NCBI GenBank assembly: GCA_025936045.1
Contig: JAICUB010000009.1
Span: 106,342 to 170,341 of the forward strand
Direction of reading: 5' to 3'
From: Polyangiaceae bacterium
GTDB taxonomy: Bacteria; Myxococcota_A; Polyangia; Polyangiales; Polyangiaceae
Length of the DNA: 64,000 nucleotides
Positions within the stretch are counted from its first letter, which is position 1. The number at the start of each line of letters is the position of its first letter. The notes beneath the pieces are model-generated. The model did no database searches. It was not told the origin of the DNA and worked only from the letters and a program-made list of their open reading frames with translations. The position numbers were made by a program, and so were the translations under genes. Shown in pieces: positions 19,129 through 28,800 of this stretch.

Positions 19129-19965
19129 GTGGGGCCTCGCCGTCCTCGCCAGAAGCTGCACCGCCCGCGGCCCAAGCTCGACCTGCGTAAGACGCTGTTC
19201 GTGCTGCCGAACCTCATCACGCTCGGCAGCGTGTTCTGCGGCTTCAACGCGATCCGCCTGGTCGCGCGCGAGCACCCCACGGACGAGGACGTCTACCGCG
19301 CCGCGGTGCTCCTCATCTTCGCGATGTTGTTCGACCTGATGGACGGCCGCGTCGCGCGCATGACCAAGACGCAAAGCGCCTTCGGCCTGCAGCTCGACTC
19401 GCTGGCCGACGTGATCTCGTTCGGCGTCGCCCCGGCGTTCCTCGTTTACAAGTGGGTGCTCTACCGGCTCCCGGTGCCCGGGCTCCTCGTTTCGTTCTTG
19501 TACGTGGCGGCGGCGGCCGTGCGGCTCGCGCGTTTCAACGTGCTCGCCATGAGCTCGAGCGGCGCTCCGTCCAAACCGGGCCGCCACATCTTGGGCCTCC
19601 CTTCCCCGCCCTCGTGCGGCATTCTGATTTCGCTCGTGCTCGCGAACCACGCCGCGGGCGGCATCATCGGCCGCACCGAGTACACGGTCGTGCTCCTGTG
19701 CGTGACCATCGGCCTCGGCCTGCTCATGGTCTCGAACGTGCGCTTCCGCTCGTTCAAGGATTTGCGTTTCGACACGGGGACGGTCCTGCTCGTGCTCTTC
19801 GTCATCGGCTCGAGCATCTTCGTGTGGCAGCGCTTCCGCCCCGAGTTCGTGCTGATCTGGCTCCTCAGCGTCTACCTCATCATCGGGATGGTGGAGACCC
19901 TCAGAGTCCTCGCCGAGCGCATCGCCCGGCGCGAGCGCGGCTCCTTACCGCCGCCGGGCGTGTGA
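19129..19965 (+). CDS. pssA: CDP-diacylglycerol-serine O-phosphatidyltransferase
   Basis: A 278-residue inner-membrane enzyme making phosphatidylserine from CDP-diacylglycerol and serine, the route to phosphatidylethanolamine. The CDP-alcohol phosphotransferase signature is complete: DGRVAR, then G at +8, then D...D in LQLDSLAD. About seven membrane segments follow (e.g. FVLPNLITLGSVFCGFNA, VVLLCVTIGLGLLMVS). An in-frame TTG at 19099 and a GTG at 19129 are both possible starts. GTG is chosen because it is closer to the first conserved residues, but a GGAGG lies 19 nt upstream of GTG, too far to decide. No psd gene is adjacent; the gene ends 3 nt before the convergent propeller gene. Confidence 0.93.
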   Translation: MGPRRPRQKLHRPRPKLDLRKTLFVLPNLITLGSVFCGFNAIRLVAREHPTDEDVYRAAVLLIFAMLFDLMDGRVARMTKTQSAFGLQLDSLADVISFGVAPAFLVYKWVLYRLPVPGLLVSFLYVAAAAVRLARFNVLAMSSSGAPSKPGRHILGLPSPPSCGILISLVLANHAAGGIIGRTEYTVVLLCVTIGLGLLMVSNVRFRSFKDLRFDTGTVLLVLFVIGSSIFVWQRFRPEFVLIWLLSVYLIIGMVETLRVLAERIARRERGSLPPPGV

Positions 19966-19968
19966 TGC

Positions 19969-22101
19969 TCACTTCACCGTGATCTTGACCGGCGGCACCG
20001 GCGGCGCCTGAAATTCGTCCCACGCGGGCGTGACGTTGTTCTGCGCGAAGTCGGTGATCGTCGGGTTCGCGGCCGTACCCGTCACGAGGTAACGCTGGTT
20101 CCAGAGGTACGCGGCGCCGTACGAGGTAAGCGTGCCCGACGCGTCGGCCGTGAGCGCGGTCATGTAGAGCTGCGACATCGGTGACTTCGTGTCGTTGCCG
20201 CCCGAGTCCTTGACGAAACCCGGTGATTCGCGCGCCGACGAGAAGAGCAGGAAGTAGTACTTTTTCCCGTTCGCTTCGCGCACGATGGGCGACCACTTCG
20301 GCCAGCTGTTGTAGACGCCGGGGCTCGACTCACCCGTGCATGCCGGCGGCGCATTCGCGGCGAGCGAAATCGCCGTGCCGCCGTTCGACGGGACGACGAC
20401 CACCTCCGCTTGCGGGCGGTAGTAGATCTTCTTGCTGTCGTCGTCGGTCTGGAGCGCCTTGAAGTTCGCGACACGCGTGAACGCGATGAGCGCATCGTCG
20501 GCGGAGAAATCCGGGTAGTACTCCGCGTCCGCCGGGTTGCTCGCGCCCATGACGGGAGCGGCATTGCCGCCTTTTCCGGCGTTGAACGGCACCGGGTAGA
20601 GGTCGACCGCGGTCGGCGGCTGCACGCCCTTGCCTGGTTCCCAGCCCACGTGTCCGTCGGCCGTCGAATCCGTCGAGGTGTACACGATGCGCATGCCGTC
20701 GTGGCTCCAGTCGGGGAGCACGGCGCCGTGCGTGTCACCCGTGCGCGCGATGATGTCCCAGCCCGTGCCCTGAGCCGCAACGCAGGCTTTGGCGATGGCG
20801 TTGTCGGTGTTGCTCTGCATGCCGGTCGATTCGACCTTGGCCACGTCCGGAGGCGGTGTGCCGGGAGCAGCGACGTCGAGCCAGATCAGGTCGTCTTTAC
20901 CGGTGTACGGAGTCTCCGTACCGCTGCTGTCGGTGCTCCAGAAGAGCCACGGTTGAGTCGCCGTGCTGTCCGGGCGCTTGCCGAAGGACGTGACGTAGCG
21001 GTGGTTACCCGCCGCCCAATCGCCTTTCGAATAGCTCGTCACGCCTTGCCACGGCATCTGCATCAGCATGTCGCCCATGGGCGTCACGTAGTCGGGCGCG
21101 TTGCCGCGGTTCTCGTCCGTGATGTTCACGAGCCGTACGTTCCACGGCCAGTGGTCGGTGACGTTCACGGCCGCGCCGTCGGGCGTCGAGGTGTGACAGC
21201 CGACGCAGCGCACGCGGCCGGCCGGCACCGCTCCGGCCTTCGTGTCGGTGATGGCGCGCTTCGGCGTGCCCGCCGTGTCGTCCATGATGGTCGTCAGCAC
21301 GTCGAGCGGCTTGAGCGCCGCGGTGATGCCTTCGTCGCCCGGCGCGAAGCCGTAGAGCGCGTTCGTGTTGGCGCCGGGGTCGGTCGTGATTGAGCTCCAA
21401 AACACCATGGAACCGCCCGCTTTCACGGGCGCGACCCGGAATTTCACGCTCGTTTCGCCGCCGCTGCTCGCGCGCACCGTCACGGTGATGTCCTCGTCGA
21501 ACACGTTGTAGGTGAGGCCCTTCGGGTTCATGGCGTCACCGTTGTCCCAATACTCTTGGGGCAGGATCCACGTGTCCTTGTTCGTGTACGCGACGAGCAC
21601 GTCGCTCTCGCGCGGTGTCGACACCTTGATTTGGTACACGGCGCCCGCCGCTGCTCCACTCAGGTGCACGCGCGGGCGGAGCCAGTTGTACGGAAGGAGC
21701 GTGTTGTCGCCCGGCTCGAGCACGCACGGACCCGCGCCCGACGGCGTCCCCGAGAACATGCTCGGCGCGTTCGCCGGCACGCCGGGGTCGAGCAGTGGGC
21801 CGCTCGACGCGAGATCGGAGCAGCCGCTCGCGCAGAGCGGCATGCGCGTGTCCGGGTCCGTCATCGTCGTGCCGCCGTCACCCGTCGTGCCGCTGACCGA
21901 GATGGTGCCGCCGCTCGCGTTGACGCTGCCGCCCGAGGAGCTCGTCCCCGAGCTCGCGCCGCCGACGCTGATACCGGTTCCACCCGAGCTATTCGGGTCC
22001 GTGAGTCCGTCGTTACTCGTCCCGTTGCCGCTCGCCGAGCACGCGAGCGCGAGCGCCGTCGCCGAACCAATGACCGTCAAGAAAGAGCGCGTTCGATTCA
22101 T
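19969..22101 (-). CDS. Beta-propeller-type lipoprotein with a single haem c motif
   Basis: A 710-residue exported protein. The signal reads TVIGSATALALACSAS with lipobox LAC; a Gly/Ser/Thr-rich linker (residues 30-80) follows. The rest contains repeated WD40-like/PD40 (TolB) blade segments such as LPDWSHDGMRIVYTSTDS, YPDFSADDALIAFTRVAN and NSWPKWSPIV. A CVGCH motif occurs at about residue 305 between two halves, as in other myxobacterial propeller cytochromes, and would hold haem c. Its natural partner is unknown. ATG at 22101 has AAGGA 4 nt upstream; the TTG at 22116 is not needed. It is convergent with pssA and divergent from the Uma2-type gene. Confidence 0.85.
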   Translation of the reverse strand: MNRTRSFLTVIGSATALALACSASGNGTSNDGLTDPNSSGGTGISVGGASSGTSSSGGSVNASGGTISVSGTTGDGGTTMTDPDTRMPLCASGCSDLASSGPLLDPGVPANAPSMFSGTPSGAGPCVLEPGDNTLLPYNWLRPRVHLSGAAAGAVYQIKVSTPRESDVLVAYTNKDTWILPQEYWDNGDAMNPKGLTYNVFDEDITVTVRASSGGETSVKFRVAPVKAGGSMVFWSSITTDPGANTNALYGFAPGDEGITAALKPLDVLTTIMDDTAGTPKRAITDTKAGAVPAGRVRCVGCHTSTPDGAAVNVTDHWPWNVRLVNITDENRGNAPDYVTPMGDMLMQMPWQGVTSYSKGDWAAGNHRYVTSFGKRPDSTATQPWLFWSTDSSGTETPYTGKDDLIWLDVAAPGTPPPDVAKVESTGMQSNTDNAIAKACVAAQGTGWDIIARTGDTHGAVLPDWSHDGMRIVYTSTDSTADGHVGWEPGKGVQPPTAVDLYPVPFNAGKGGNAAPVMGASNPADAEYYPDFSADDALIAFTRVANFKALQTDDDSKKIYYRPQAEVVVVPSNGGTAISLAANAPPACTGESSPGVYNSWPKWSPIVREANGKKYYFLLFSSARESPGFVKDSGGNDTKSPMSQLYMTALTADASGTLTSYGAAYLWNQRYLVTGTAANPTITDFAQNNVTPAWDEFQAPPVPPVKITVK

Positions 22102-22221
22102 CGAGTCCTTGGACAAAAGCCTAGCCCACTCGACCGGAGCCGCAATCTTCGCGAAAAATCGTTGCGCCTTCGCGCAACTCCGGCCGCTGCCGTCCGACTC
22201 GGAAGGTGGTGATAAACTCCC

Positions 22222-22971
22222 ATGGCGATGCCGAGCTACGAGCCTCCGCCCCGCGTCGGACGGCGCTACCTACGCGCACCGGTACCGGTTCACTTTCCGA
22301 CGAGTGAACAAGTGCCGGAGAGCAGGCGGCACGAGAAGACGCGGCACCTCCTCGCCGCGATCATCGAGCACGCGCTCGGGGAGAACGGGCTCGTCTGCTC
22401 CGATCAGTTCTTGTATTGGGACGCGGACGATCCGCGCCGCTGCCTCGCACCGGACGTTTGCTTTCGCGCCGGGGCGCCGCGTGATCTCGTGACGTCTTGG
22501 AAGACTTGGGAACGGGGCGCGCCCCACGTCGGCGTGGAGATCGTGAGCGAGGGAGACCGCTGGGGGCCGCCCTTCAAGAAAAAGCTCGAGCGCTACCGCC
22601 AAACCGGTGTCCTCGAGGTCGTCCGTTATGATTGGGATGACACCGAGAATCCAATTCGGATTTGGGACAGGGTGGACGGCGACTTGACCGAACGCGATCG
22701 CAACGATCCAGAGGCGTTCCGTTGCGACTCGCTCGGCTGGTATTGGTGCCAGCGGCTCGACCCGGAGCTCGGGCTCACCTTGCGCCTTGCCCGCAACCGC
22801 GACGGAACGGACCTCGTGCTCACGCCGGTCGAAGCCGCGCTCGCCGCCAAGGACGACGCACTCGCCGCCAAGGACGACGCGCTCGCCGCCAAGGACGACG
22901 CGCTCGCCGCCAAGGACGCGGCACTCGCCCGCGTTGCCGAGCTCGAGGCCGCGCTGGCGGCGAAACGCTAG
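22222..22971 (+). CDS. Uma2-family (DUF820) putative endonuclease with heptad-repeat tail
   Basis: A 249-residue protein. The Uma2/DUF820 fold is a PD-(D/E)XK-like nuclease, shown here by LAPDVCF, GVEIVSEGD, and KKLERYRQTGVLEVV. Members occur in large families in Cyanobacteria and Myxococcota with unknown natural targets. The C-terminus carries four LAAKDDA heptads followed by ALARVAELEAALAAKR, which should form a parallel coiled coil for oligomerisation. The heptads are encoded by a nearly perfect 21-bp tandem repeat, so copy number can vary. ATG at 22222 follows the line GATAAACTCCC; the start is probable. It is divergent from the propeller gene with 120 bp between. Confidence 0.88.
   Translation: MAMPSYEPPPRVGRRYLRAPVPVHFPTSEQVPESRRHEKTRHLLAAIIEHALGENGLVCSDQFLYWDADDPRRCLAPDVCFRAGAPRDLVTSWKTWERGAPHVGVEIVSEGDRWGPPFKKKLERYRQTGVLEVVRYDWDDTENPIRIWDRVDGDLTERDRNDPEAFRCDSLGWYWCQRLDPELGLTLRLARNRDGTDLVLTPVEAALAAKDDALAAKDDALAAKDDALAAKDAALARVAELEAALAAKR
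22840..22923. repeat. 21-bp tandem repeat (four copies) in Uma2 gene
   Basis: Units at 22840-22860, 22861-22881, 22882-22902 and 22903-22923 differ by at most a few bases; the core is ctcgccgccaaggacgacg. Each codes one LAAKDDA heptad with leucine at a core position. Confidence 0.9.
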
Positions 22972-23076
22972 CCGAACGCACGTTTCCCGAGGCGGCACGG
23001 GCCGCTCGTGACGCCGGGATCGCTCTCCTAAGAGCATGGTGCTAAACCCGCGCGCTTACCAGGCAACGAGCCAGCC

Positions 23077-25104
23077 GTGCCCCTCATCGAAGTCGCAGGT
23101 TTGAAGTTCGGCTACACGAACCAGCCGCTGTTCGAGAACGTCACGTTCCGTCTCGAAGCGGGCGAGCGTGCGGCCCTGGTCGCGCCGAACGGCGCCGGCA
23201 AGAGCACGCTGCTCCGCGCCATCGGCGGGGAAATCACGCCCGACGCCGGGTCCGTCGTGATCAAAAAGGGCGCCCGCGTCGGCTACTACCGGCAGAGTCA
23301 CGAAAGCCGGCTCGAGGGCACGGTGCGCGACGCCATGCTCGCCGGGTTCGGCGACCTCGTCGGCTTGCGGCGCGAGCTCGCGCGGGCGCAAGCCGACGCG
23401 GCGGACGGGGAAAAGAGCGCCCTCGAGCGCTTGGCCGAGCTCACCGAGCGCTACCATCACGCCGGCGCCGACGCGCTCGAGCACCAGGTCGAAGCGATCG
23501 CGACCGAGCTCGGCTTTCGCGAGTCCGACCTCGAACGCGACGTGAAGACGCTCTCGGGCGGCGAGCGCGGGCGGCTCGAGCTCGGCCTCGTGCTCGCGAC
23601 GGACGCCGAGCTGCTCCTGCTCGACGAGCCGACCAACCACCTCGATCTCGATACGATTCGCTGGCTCGAAGGGCACCTTCAGGGTCTGCACGCGGCAGTC
23701 CTCGTCGTTTCGCACGATCGTGCGTTTTTGGACGCGGCGTGCCCGTTCACGTACGAGCTCGGGCAGCGCACGTTTCGCACGTACCCGCTGCCGTACAGCG
23801 CCTATCACGAAGAGCGCGCGGCCGACCTCGAGCGCGAACGCAAGCTCGCCGAAGAGCAAGCGGCGATGGTCGCGAAGACCGAAGACTTCATTCGCAAGAA
23901 CATCGCCGGACAGAAGACGAAGCAGGCGCAGTCGCGCCGCCGCATGCTGGACAAGCTCGAGCGCGTCGAGCGACCGGAAGACGTCTGGGCGCGCGCCGCG
24001 AAGGTGCGCTTCCGCTTCGCCGAGGCGCCCCGCAGCGGCGACATCGTGCTCGAGGCCAAGGGGCTCGGCGCCGAGCGCGGCGGGCAAACGCTGTTTTCGG
24101 GCGTGGACCTCCTGATCCGGCGCGGCGACCGCGTGGCCGTCGTGGGGCCGAACGGCTCGGGCAAGACGACCATCATGAAAATCCTCGCCGGCCGCGGCAT
24201 GGCGGGCGATCGCGGCGACGTGCGGCGGGGCACGAACCTCCGGGACGGCTACTTCGATCAGCAGCTCGGCTCGCTCGACGAAAAGAAATCGGGGGTCGAA
24301 GAGATCCGGAGCGTGCGCGGCGACCTGAACACCGACGGCGCACGCGAGTATCTCGCGCGCTTCCGCTTTTACGGCGACGATCCGCTGCGCAAAGTCGCGA
24401 GCCTTTCGGGCGGCGAGCGGACGCGCCTCGCGCTCGGGAAGCTCTTGCTCGAGCCGCGCAACCTGCTCTACCTCGACGAGCCCACGAACCACCTCGACAT
24501 CCCGGCCGCGGAAATCTTGGAAGAGGCGCTGGTCGGCTTCGAGGGCACGGTCATTCTCGTTTCGCACGATCGGCGCTTCCTCGAGACGGTGAGCACGCGC
24601 ACCGTGAGCTTTCACGACGGCAAGGTGGACATCTACGAGGGCGGCTTCAAAGACTACGGGGAGGCGCTCGCGCGGATCCGGAACGCCGCCGCGCGCGCCG
24701 AACGGCCGCGCGACCGCGAGCGCAACGCGCTCCGTTCACGGCAGGCGCCACCGGGCCCCCCCCAACAAAAGCCCGCGGAGGCAGCGAAAACCGCGCGGGC
24801 CCGCGCGCCCGAGGCCAGAGCGTCCGGCGCCGACGCGCACCGGGCGCGGCGCGACCAAGTGCGCGACGTGGAGCGAAAAACGAAGCAAGTGGCGCTGCTC
24901 GAAGCGCGCGTCGGCGAGCTCGAAGCCGAAGTGGCACACTACAAGAAGCTCCTCGTCGAGGCCTCGGGCTCGAACTGGGAAGAGCTCCACAATTGGGCTA
25001 AAAAAGAGCGTGAGCTCGCGAGTGAGCTCGAGAAAGTCTTCAAGGCATGGGTTTCCCTCTCCGAAGAGCTCGGCGGCAAAGGCGCTACGAAGGACGCGCC
25101 GTGA
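23077..25104 (+). CDS. ABC-F family ATPase (Uup/EttA type)
   Basis: A 675-residue soluble protein with two ATP-binding cassettes and no membrane segment. Cassette 1: Walker A APNGAGKST, signature LSGGERGRLELG, Walker B LLLLDEPTNHLD. Cassette 2: GPNGSGKT, LSGGERTRLALG, LYLDEPTNHLD. The inter-domain linker (about residues 240-320) is highly charged, as in ABC-F proteins that contact the ribosome E site. A long C-terminal extension (about 540-675) is rich in Arg/Ala/Pro, then a coiled coil (EARVGELEAEVAHYKKLL), resembling the Uup-type C-terminal domain. It begins with GTG. Overlaps the thioredoxin-like gene by 4 nt, though the two have no known joint job. Confidence 0.95.
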   Translation: MPLIEVAGLKFGYTNQPLFENVTFRLEAGERAALVAPNGAGKSTLLRAIGGEITPDAGSVVIKKGARVGYYRQSHESRLEGTVRDAMLAGFGDLVGLRRELARAQADAADGEKSALERLAELTERYHHAGADALEHQVEAIATELGFRESDLERDVKTLSGGERGRLELGLVLATDAELLLLDEPTNHLDLDTIRWLEGHLQGLHAAVLVVSHDRAFLDAACPFTYELGQRTFRTYPLPYSAYHEERAADLERERKLAEEQAAMVAKTEDFIRKNIAGQKTKQAQSRRRMLDKLERVERPEDVWARAAKVRFRFAEAPRSGDIVLEAKGLGAERGGQTLFSGVDLLIRRGDRVAVVGPNGSGKTTIMKILAGRGMAGDRGDVRRGTNLRDGYFDQQLGSLDEKKSGVEEIRSVRGDLNTDGAREYLARFRFYGDDPLRKVASLSGGERTRLALGKLLLEPRNLLYLDEPTNHLDIPAAEILEEALVGFEGTVILVSHDRRFLETVSTRTVSFHDGKVDIYEGGFKDYGEALARIRNAAARAERPRDRERNALRSRQAPPGPPQQKPAEAAKTARARAPEARASGADAHRARRDQVRDVERKTKQVALLEARVGELEAEVAHYKKLLVEASGSNWEELHNWAKKERELASELEKVFKAWVSLSEELGGKGATKDAP

Positions 25105-25841
25105 CGCGCGCGCTGCTCTTCTTGGCTTGCGTGCTCGCACTCTCGGGCTGCAAGCGTCACGACGACGCGAGCTCGCCGAAGCCGGTGTCGGCCGCGCCCA
25201 AATCGAGCGCGCTCCCGGCGCTCGACGTGAAGGCGGACACGCCGAACCTGCTCATCACGTGGATCGACGACAAGGGTGATTTCCACGTCGTGCAAAAGCC
25301 GGCCGACGTGCCGCCCGAGGGCCGCAAGCAGGTGCGCGTCGTGGCGGCGGACAAGGAAGCCGGCACGGGCGACCTCGTTTACGTCGCGAACCTCGACGAG
25401 ACGACGCCGGACGGCGCGTATCGCCTGACGACGATGACGCGCGCGCAATGGGACGAGCTCGGCGCGTCACGGCGCAAAGCGCGGCTCGAAGCGCTCGCTC
25501 CGAGCGCCGCGGCTCCGCCCTCCGCGAGCGCCCCCGCGGCCGCGAACGGCAAAATGCCGGCCGGACCGAGCAAGCTCACCGCCATCATCTACGGCGCGAA
25601 CTGGTGCAAACCGTGCCACATGGCCGCCGATTACCTGCAGGCGCACGGCGTGACGGTGGTGCACAAAGACATCGAGGCGAGCGAAGCCGCGCAAGCCGAG
25701 ATGCAACAAAAGCTCGCCCGCGCCGGGCGCGGCGGCGCGTCCATTCCCGTCATCGACATCATGGGACAAATCCTGATCGGCTACAGCCCCTCGGCGCTCG
25801 ACAACGCGATCAAGACGGCGCAAGGCGCGCAGGCGCTGTAA
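25101..25841 (+). CDS. Lipoprotein with DUF4124-like and thioredoxin/glutaredoxin-like domains
   Basis: A 246-residue exported protein. Signal ALLFLACVLALSGC has a good lipobox (LSGC). Residues about 50-85 (ITWIDDKGDFHVVQKP...) resemble DUF4124, and after a Pro/Ala-rich linker a thioredoxin-fold domain has GANWCKPCHMAADYL, with active-site CKPC, and IPVIDIMGQILIGY, where the cis-Pro follows Ile. It is probably a periplasmic disulphide reductase or isomerase. The GTG start overlaps the ABC-F stop (GTGA). Its stop lies 10 nt before the stop of the convergent RND gene. The ORF's upstream ATG at 25047 lies inside the ABC-F gene and gives no signal peptide. Confidence 0.85.
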   Translation: MTRALLFLACVLALSGCKRHDDASSPKPVSAAPKSSALPALDVKADTPNLLITWIDDKGDFHVVQKPADVPPEGRKQVRVVAADKEAGTGDLVYVANLDETTPDGAYRLTTMTRAQWDELGASRRKARLEALAPSAAAPPSASAPAAANGKMPAGPSKLTAIIYGANWCKPCHMAADYLQAHGVTVVHKDIEASEAAQAEMQQKLARAGRGGASIPVIDIMGQILIGYSPSALDNAIKTAQGAQAL

Positions 25842-25851
25842 CGGGGCGTTT

Positions 25852-28800
25852 TCACGCCGTCGCCGGCTTCGCTTGCTCACCGTGCGGCGGGCGCCGCCGT
25901 AAGCGCAGGCGCAAGTTTTCGAGGGCGAGGTACACGACGGGCGTCGTGAAGAGCGTGAGTAGCTGCGAAGCAACGAGCCCGCCCGCGATCGCGATGCCGA
26001 GCGGGCGGCGGAGCTCGGACCCGAGGCCGTGACCGAACGCGAGGGGCAGCGCGCCGAAGAGCGCGGCGAACGTCGTCATCAGGATCGGACGGAAGCGCAA
26101 GAGGCCGGCTTGCAGCATGGCGTCCTCGGCCGAAACGTCGCCGCGACGCTCGACCTCGATCGCGAAATCGATCAGCAAAATGGCGTTCTTTTTGACGATG
26201 CCGATCAGCAAGAGCAAGCCGACCATCGCGATGATGTCGAGGTCGGCGTGGAAGATGAGGAGCGCCACGAGCGCGCCCACGCCGGCGGACGGCAGCGTGG
26301 ACAAGATCGTCACGGGGTGGAGGTAGCTTTCGTAGAGCACGCCGAGCACGAGGTAGACGGCGAGGAGCGCCGCGAGGATGAGGTACGGCTCGTTCTTGAG
26401 TGACGCCGTGAACGCCTGCGCCGTACCCTGGAAATCGGCGAGCACGCTCGGCGGCATGTGCATGTCGAGCTCCGCCTTGGCGATCGCGTCGACGGCCTGG
26501 CCGAGCGAGGAACCGGGCGTGAGGTTGAAGGAGATGGTGACGGCCGGGAATTGGCCGTGATGGTTCACGGCGAGCGCCGTGCGGCCCTGGCCGGCCTTGG
26601 CGATCGCGCGGAGCGGCACCATGTTGCCGTCGTTCGACGGGACGTAAACGTCGTCGAGCGAGCTCGGCGCGGTGCGGTGCGCCGCGTTCCCTTCCATCAC
26701 GACGTGGTACTCGTTCTGCTCGGTGTACGTCGTCGCGACGAAGCGCTGGCCGTACACGTCGTAGAGCGCTTGATCGACTGCCGCCATCGTCACGCCGAGC
26801 CGTGACGCGGTGTCGCGGTCGATTTCCACGTCGAGCTCGAGGCCCGCGACGGCGAGATCGCTCACGACGTCCTTGAGCTGCGGCAACTTCTTCATCGCGT
26901 CGGTGAGGCGCCCTGACCAGAGCCGGAGCTCTTCGAGGTTCGCGTCCTGCACGGTGTATTGGTATTGGGTGCGCGCGAGTCGGCCACCCACGTTCACCTC
27001 CTGCCGCGACTGGAGATACGTCCTGACGCCGGCGATCTTCGAGAATTTTCCGCGCAGGCGCGCGAGGACCTGATCGGCGGTCGCTTTGCGCGCCGAGAGG
27101 GGCTTCAGCGTGATGAAGCCGCGGCCCGTGTTGCTCATGCCGAACCCGCCCGAGCCGATGAACGTCACGTAGTGGGCGATGTCCGGATCCGCGTCGAGGA
27201 TGTCGTTTACCTGCTTTTCGAGGCGGAACATCTCGGAGAACGAGACGTCCTGTGCCGCTTCGGTGCTGACGACGAGCATGCCCGTGTCTTGCTGGGGGAA
27301 GAGGCCCTTCGGCACCTTGGCGAGCAGGTAGACGTTGAGCGCCACCGTGGCGAGCGTCACGAGGAGCATCGTCGTGCGGTGGCGGAGCGCCCAGCGGAGG
27401 CCACGCTCGTAAACGGCGACGAGCCGCCCGAAGAGCCATTCGGACGCGGCGTAGACGCGGCCGTGCCGGATTTCACGCTCGGGCCGGAGGAGCCGCGAGC
27501 ACATCATGGGCGTGAGCGTGAGCGAGACGACGGCCGAGACGGCGACGGCGATCGCGAGCGTCACGGCGAACTCGCGGAAAAGCCGGCCCACGATGCCGCC
27601 CATCAAGAGCAGCGGCACGAACACGGCGAGCAGCGAGAGCGTGATCGAGACGATGGTGAAGCCGACTTGCTTCGCTCCCTCGAGCGACGCCTCGAAGGGC
27701 CCCTTGCCGTCTTCGATCGCGCGCGTGATGTTCTCCGTGACGACGATGGCGTCGTCGACGACGAAACCGGTCGAGATCGTGAGCGCCATCAGCGACAGGT
27801 TGTCGATGCTGAAGTGCAAGAGCCACATCACGCCGAACGTGGCGATGAGGGAGAGCGGCATCGCGACCGTCGGGACGAGCGTCGCGCGCGCCGAGCGCAA
27901 GAACGCGAACACGACGAGCACGACGAGCGCGACGCTGATGCCGAGGGTCACCTCGACGTCGTCCACCGACGCGCGGATCGTCTCCGTACGATCGCTGTTC
28001 ACCGTGAGCTTCATGGCCGGCGACACCGCGGCCATCAGCTGCGGCAAGAGCGAGAGCACGCGCTGGTTGACTTCGATGACGTTGGCGTCCGCTTGCTTGC
28101 GCACGATGACCAAGACGGCGCGCGTGCCGTCGGCCCAGCCGGCGACGCGCTCGTTCTCGACGTCATCGAAAACCTTCGCAATGTCACCGAGTTGTGCGGT
28201 CGCGCCCCCGCGACCTCCGTGCGTGATGCGCACGAGCCGGTAGCTCTTTGCGTCGAGTAGCTGGTCGTTGGCGCCGATGCTCTGCGCCTGGATCTTGCCG
28301 GCGATGCTGCCTTTCGCGCGGTCGATGGTCGTGGCCGCGAGTGCCCGACGTACGTCCGCCGTCGAGAGCCCCATGCCGGCGAGCGCGGGCGGGTCGAGCT
28401 CGATGCGGACGGCCGGCTGCTGGCCGCCGCCGACGAAGACCTCCCCCACGCCCGTCACCTGGGAGATCTTCTGCGCCAGCACGTTGTTCGCGATGTCGAA
28501 CACCTTCGCGAGCGGCAGTGTGTCGCTCGTGAGCGAGAGGATGAGCGTCGGCGCGTCCGAGGGATTGGACTTGCGGTAGCGCGGCTTGAGCGGCAGGTTC
28601 GGCGGGAGCTCGCCCCCCGCGGCGGCGATGGCGGCCTGCACGTCGCGCGCGGCGCCGTCGACGTCGCGATCGAGATCGAACTGGAGCGTGATCGACGTGG
28701 AGCCGAGGCTGCTCGTCGAGGTCATCTCGGCGAGCCCCGCGATGCGGCCGAAGCGGCGCTCGAGCGGCGTCGCCACCGCGGACGCCATCGTCTCGGGGCT

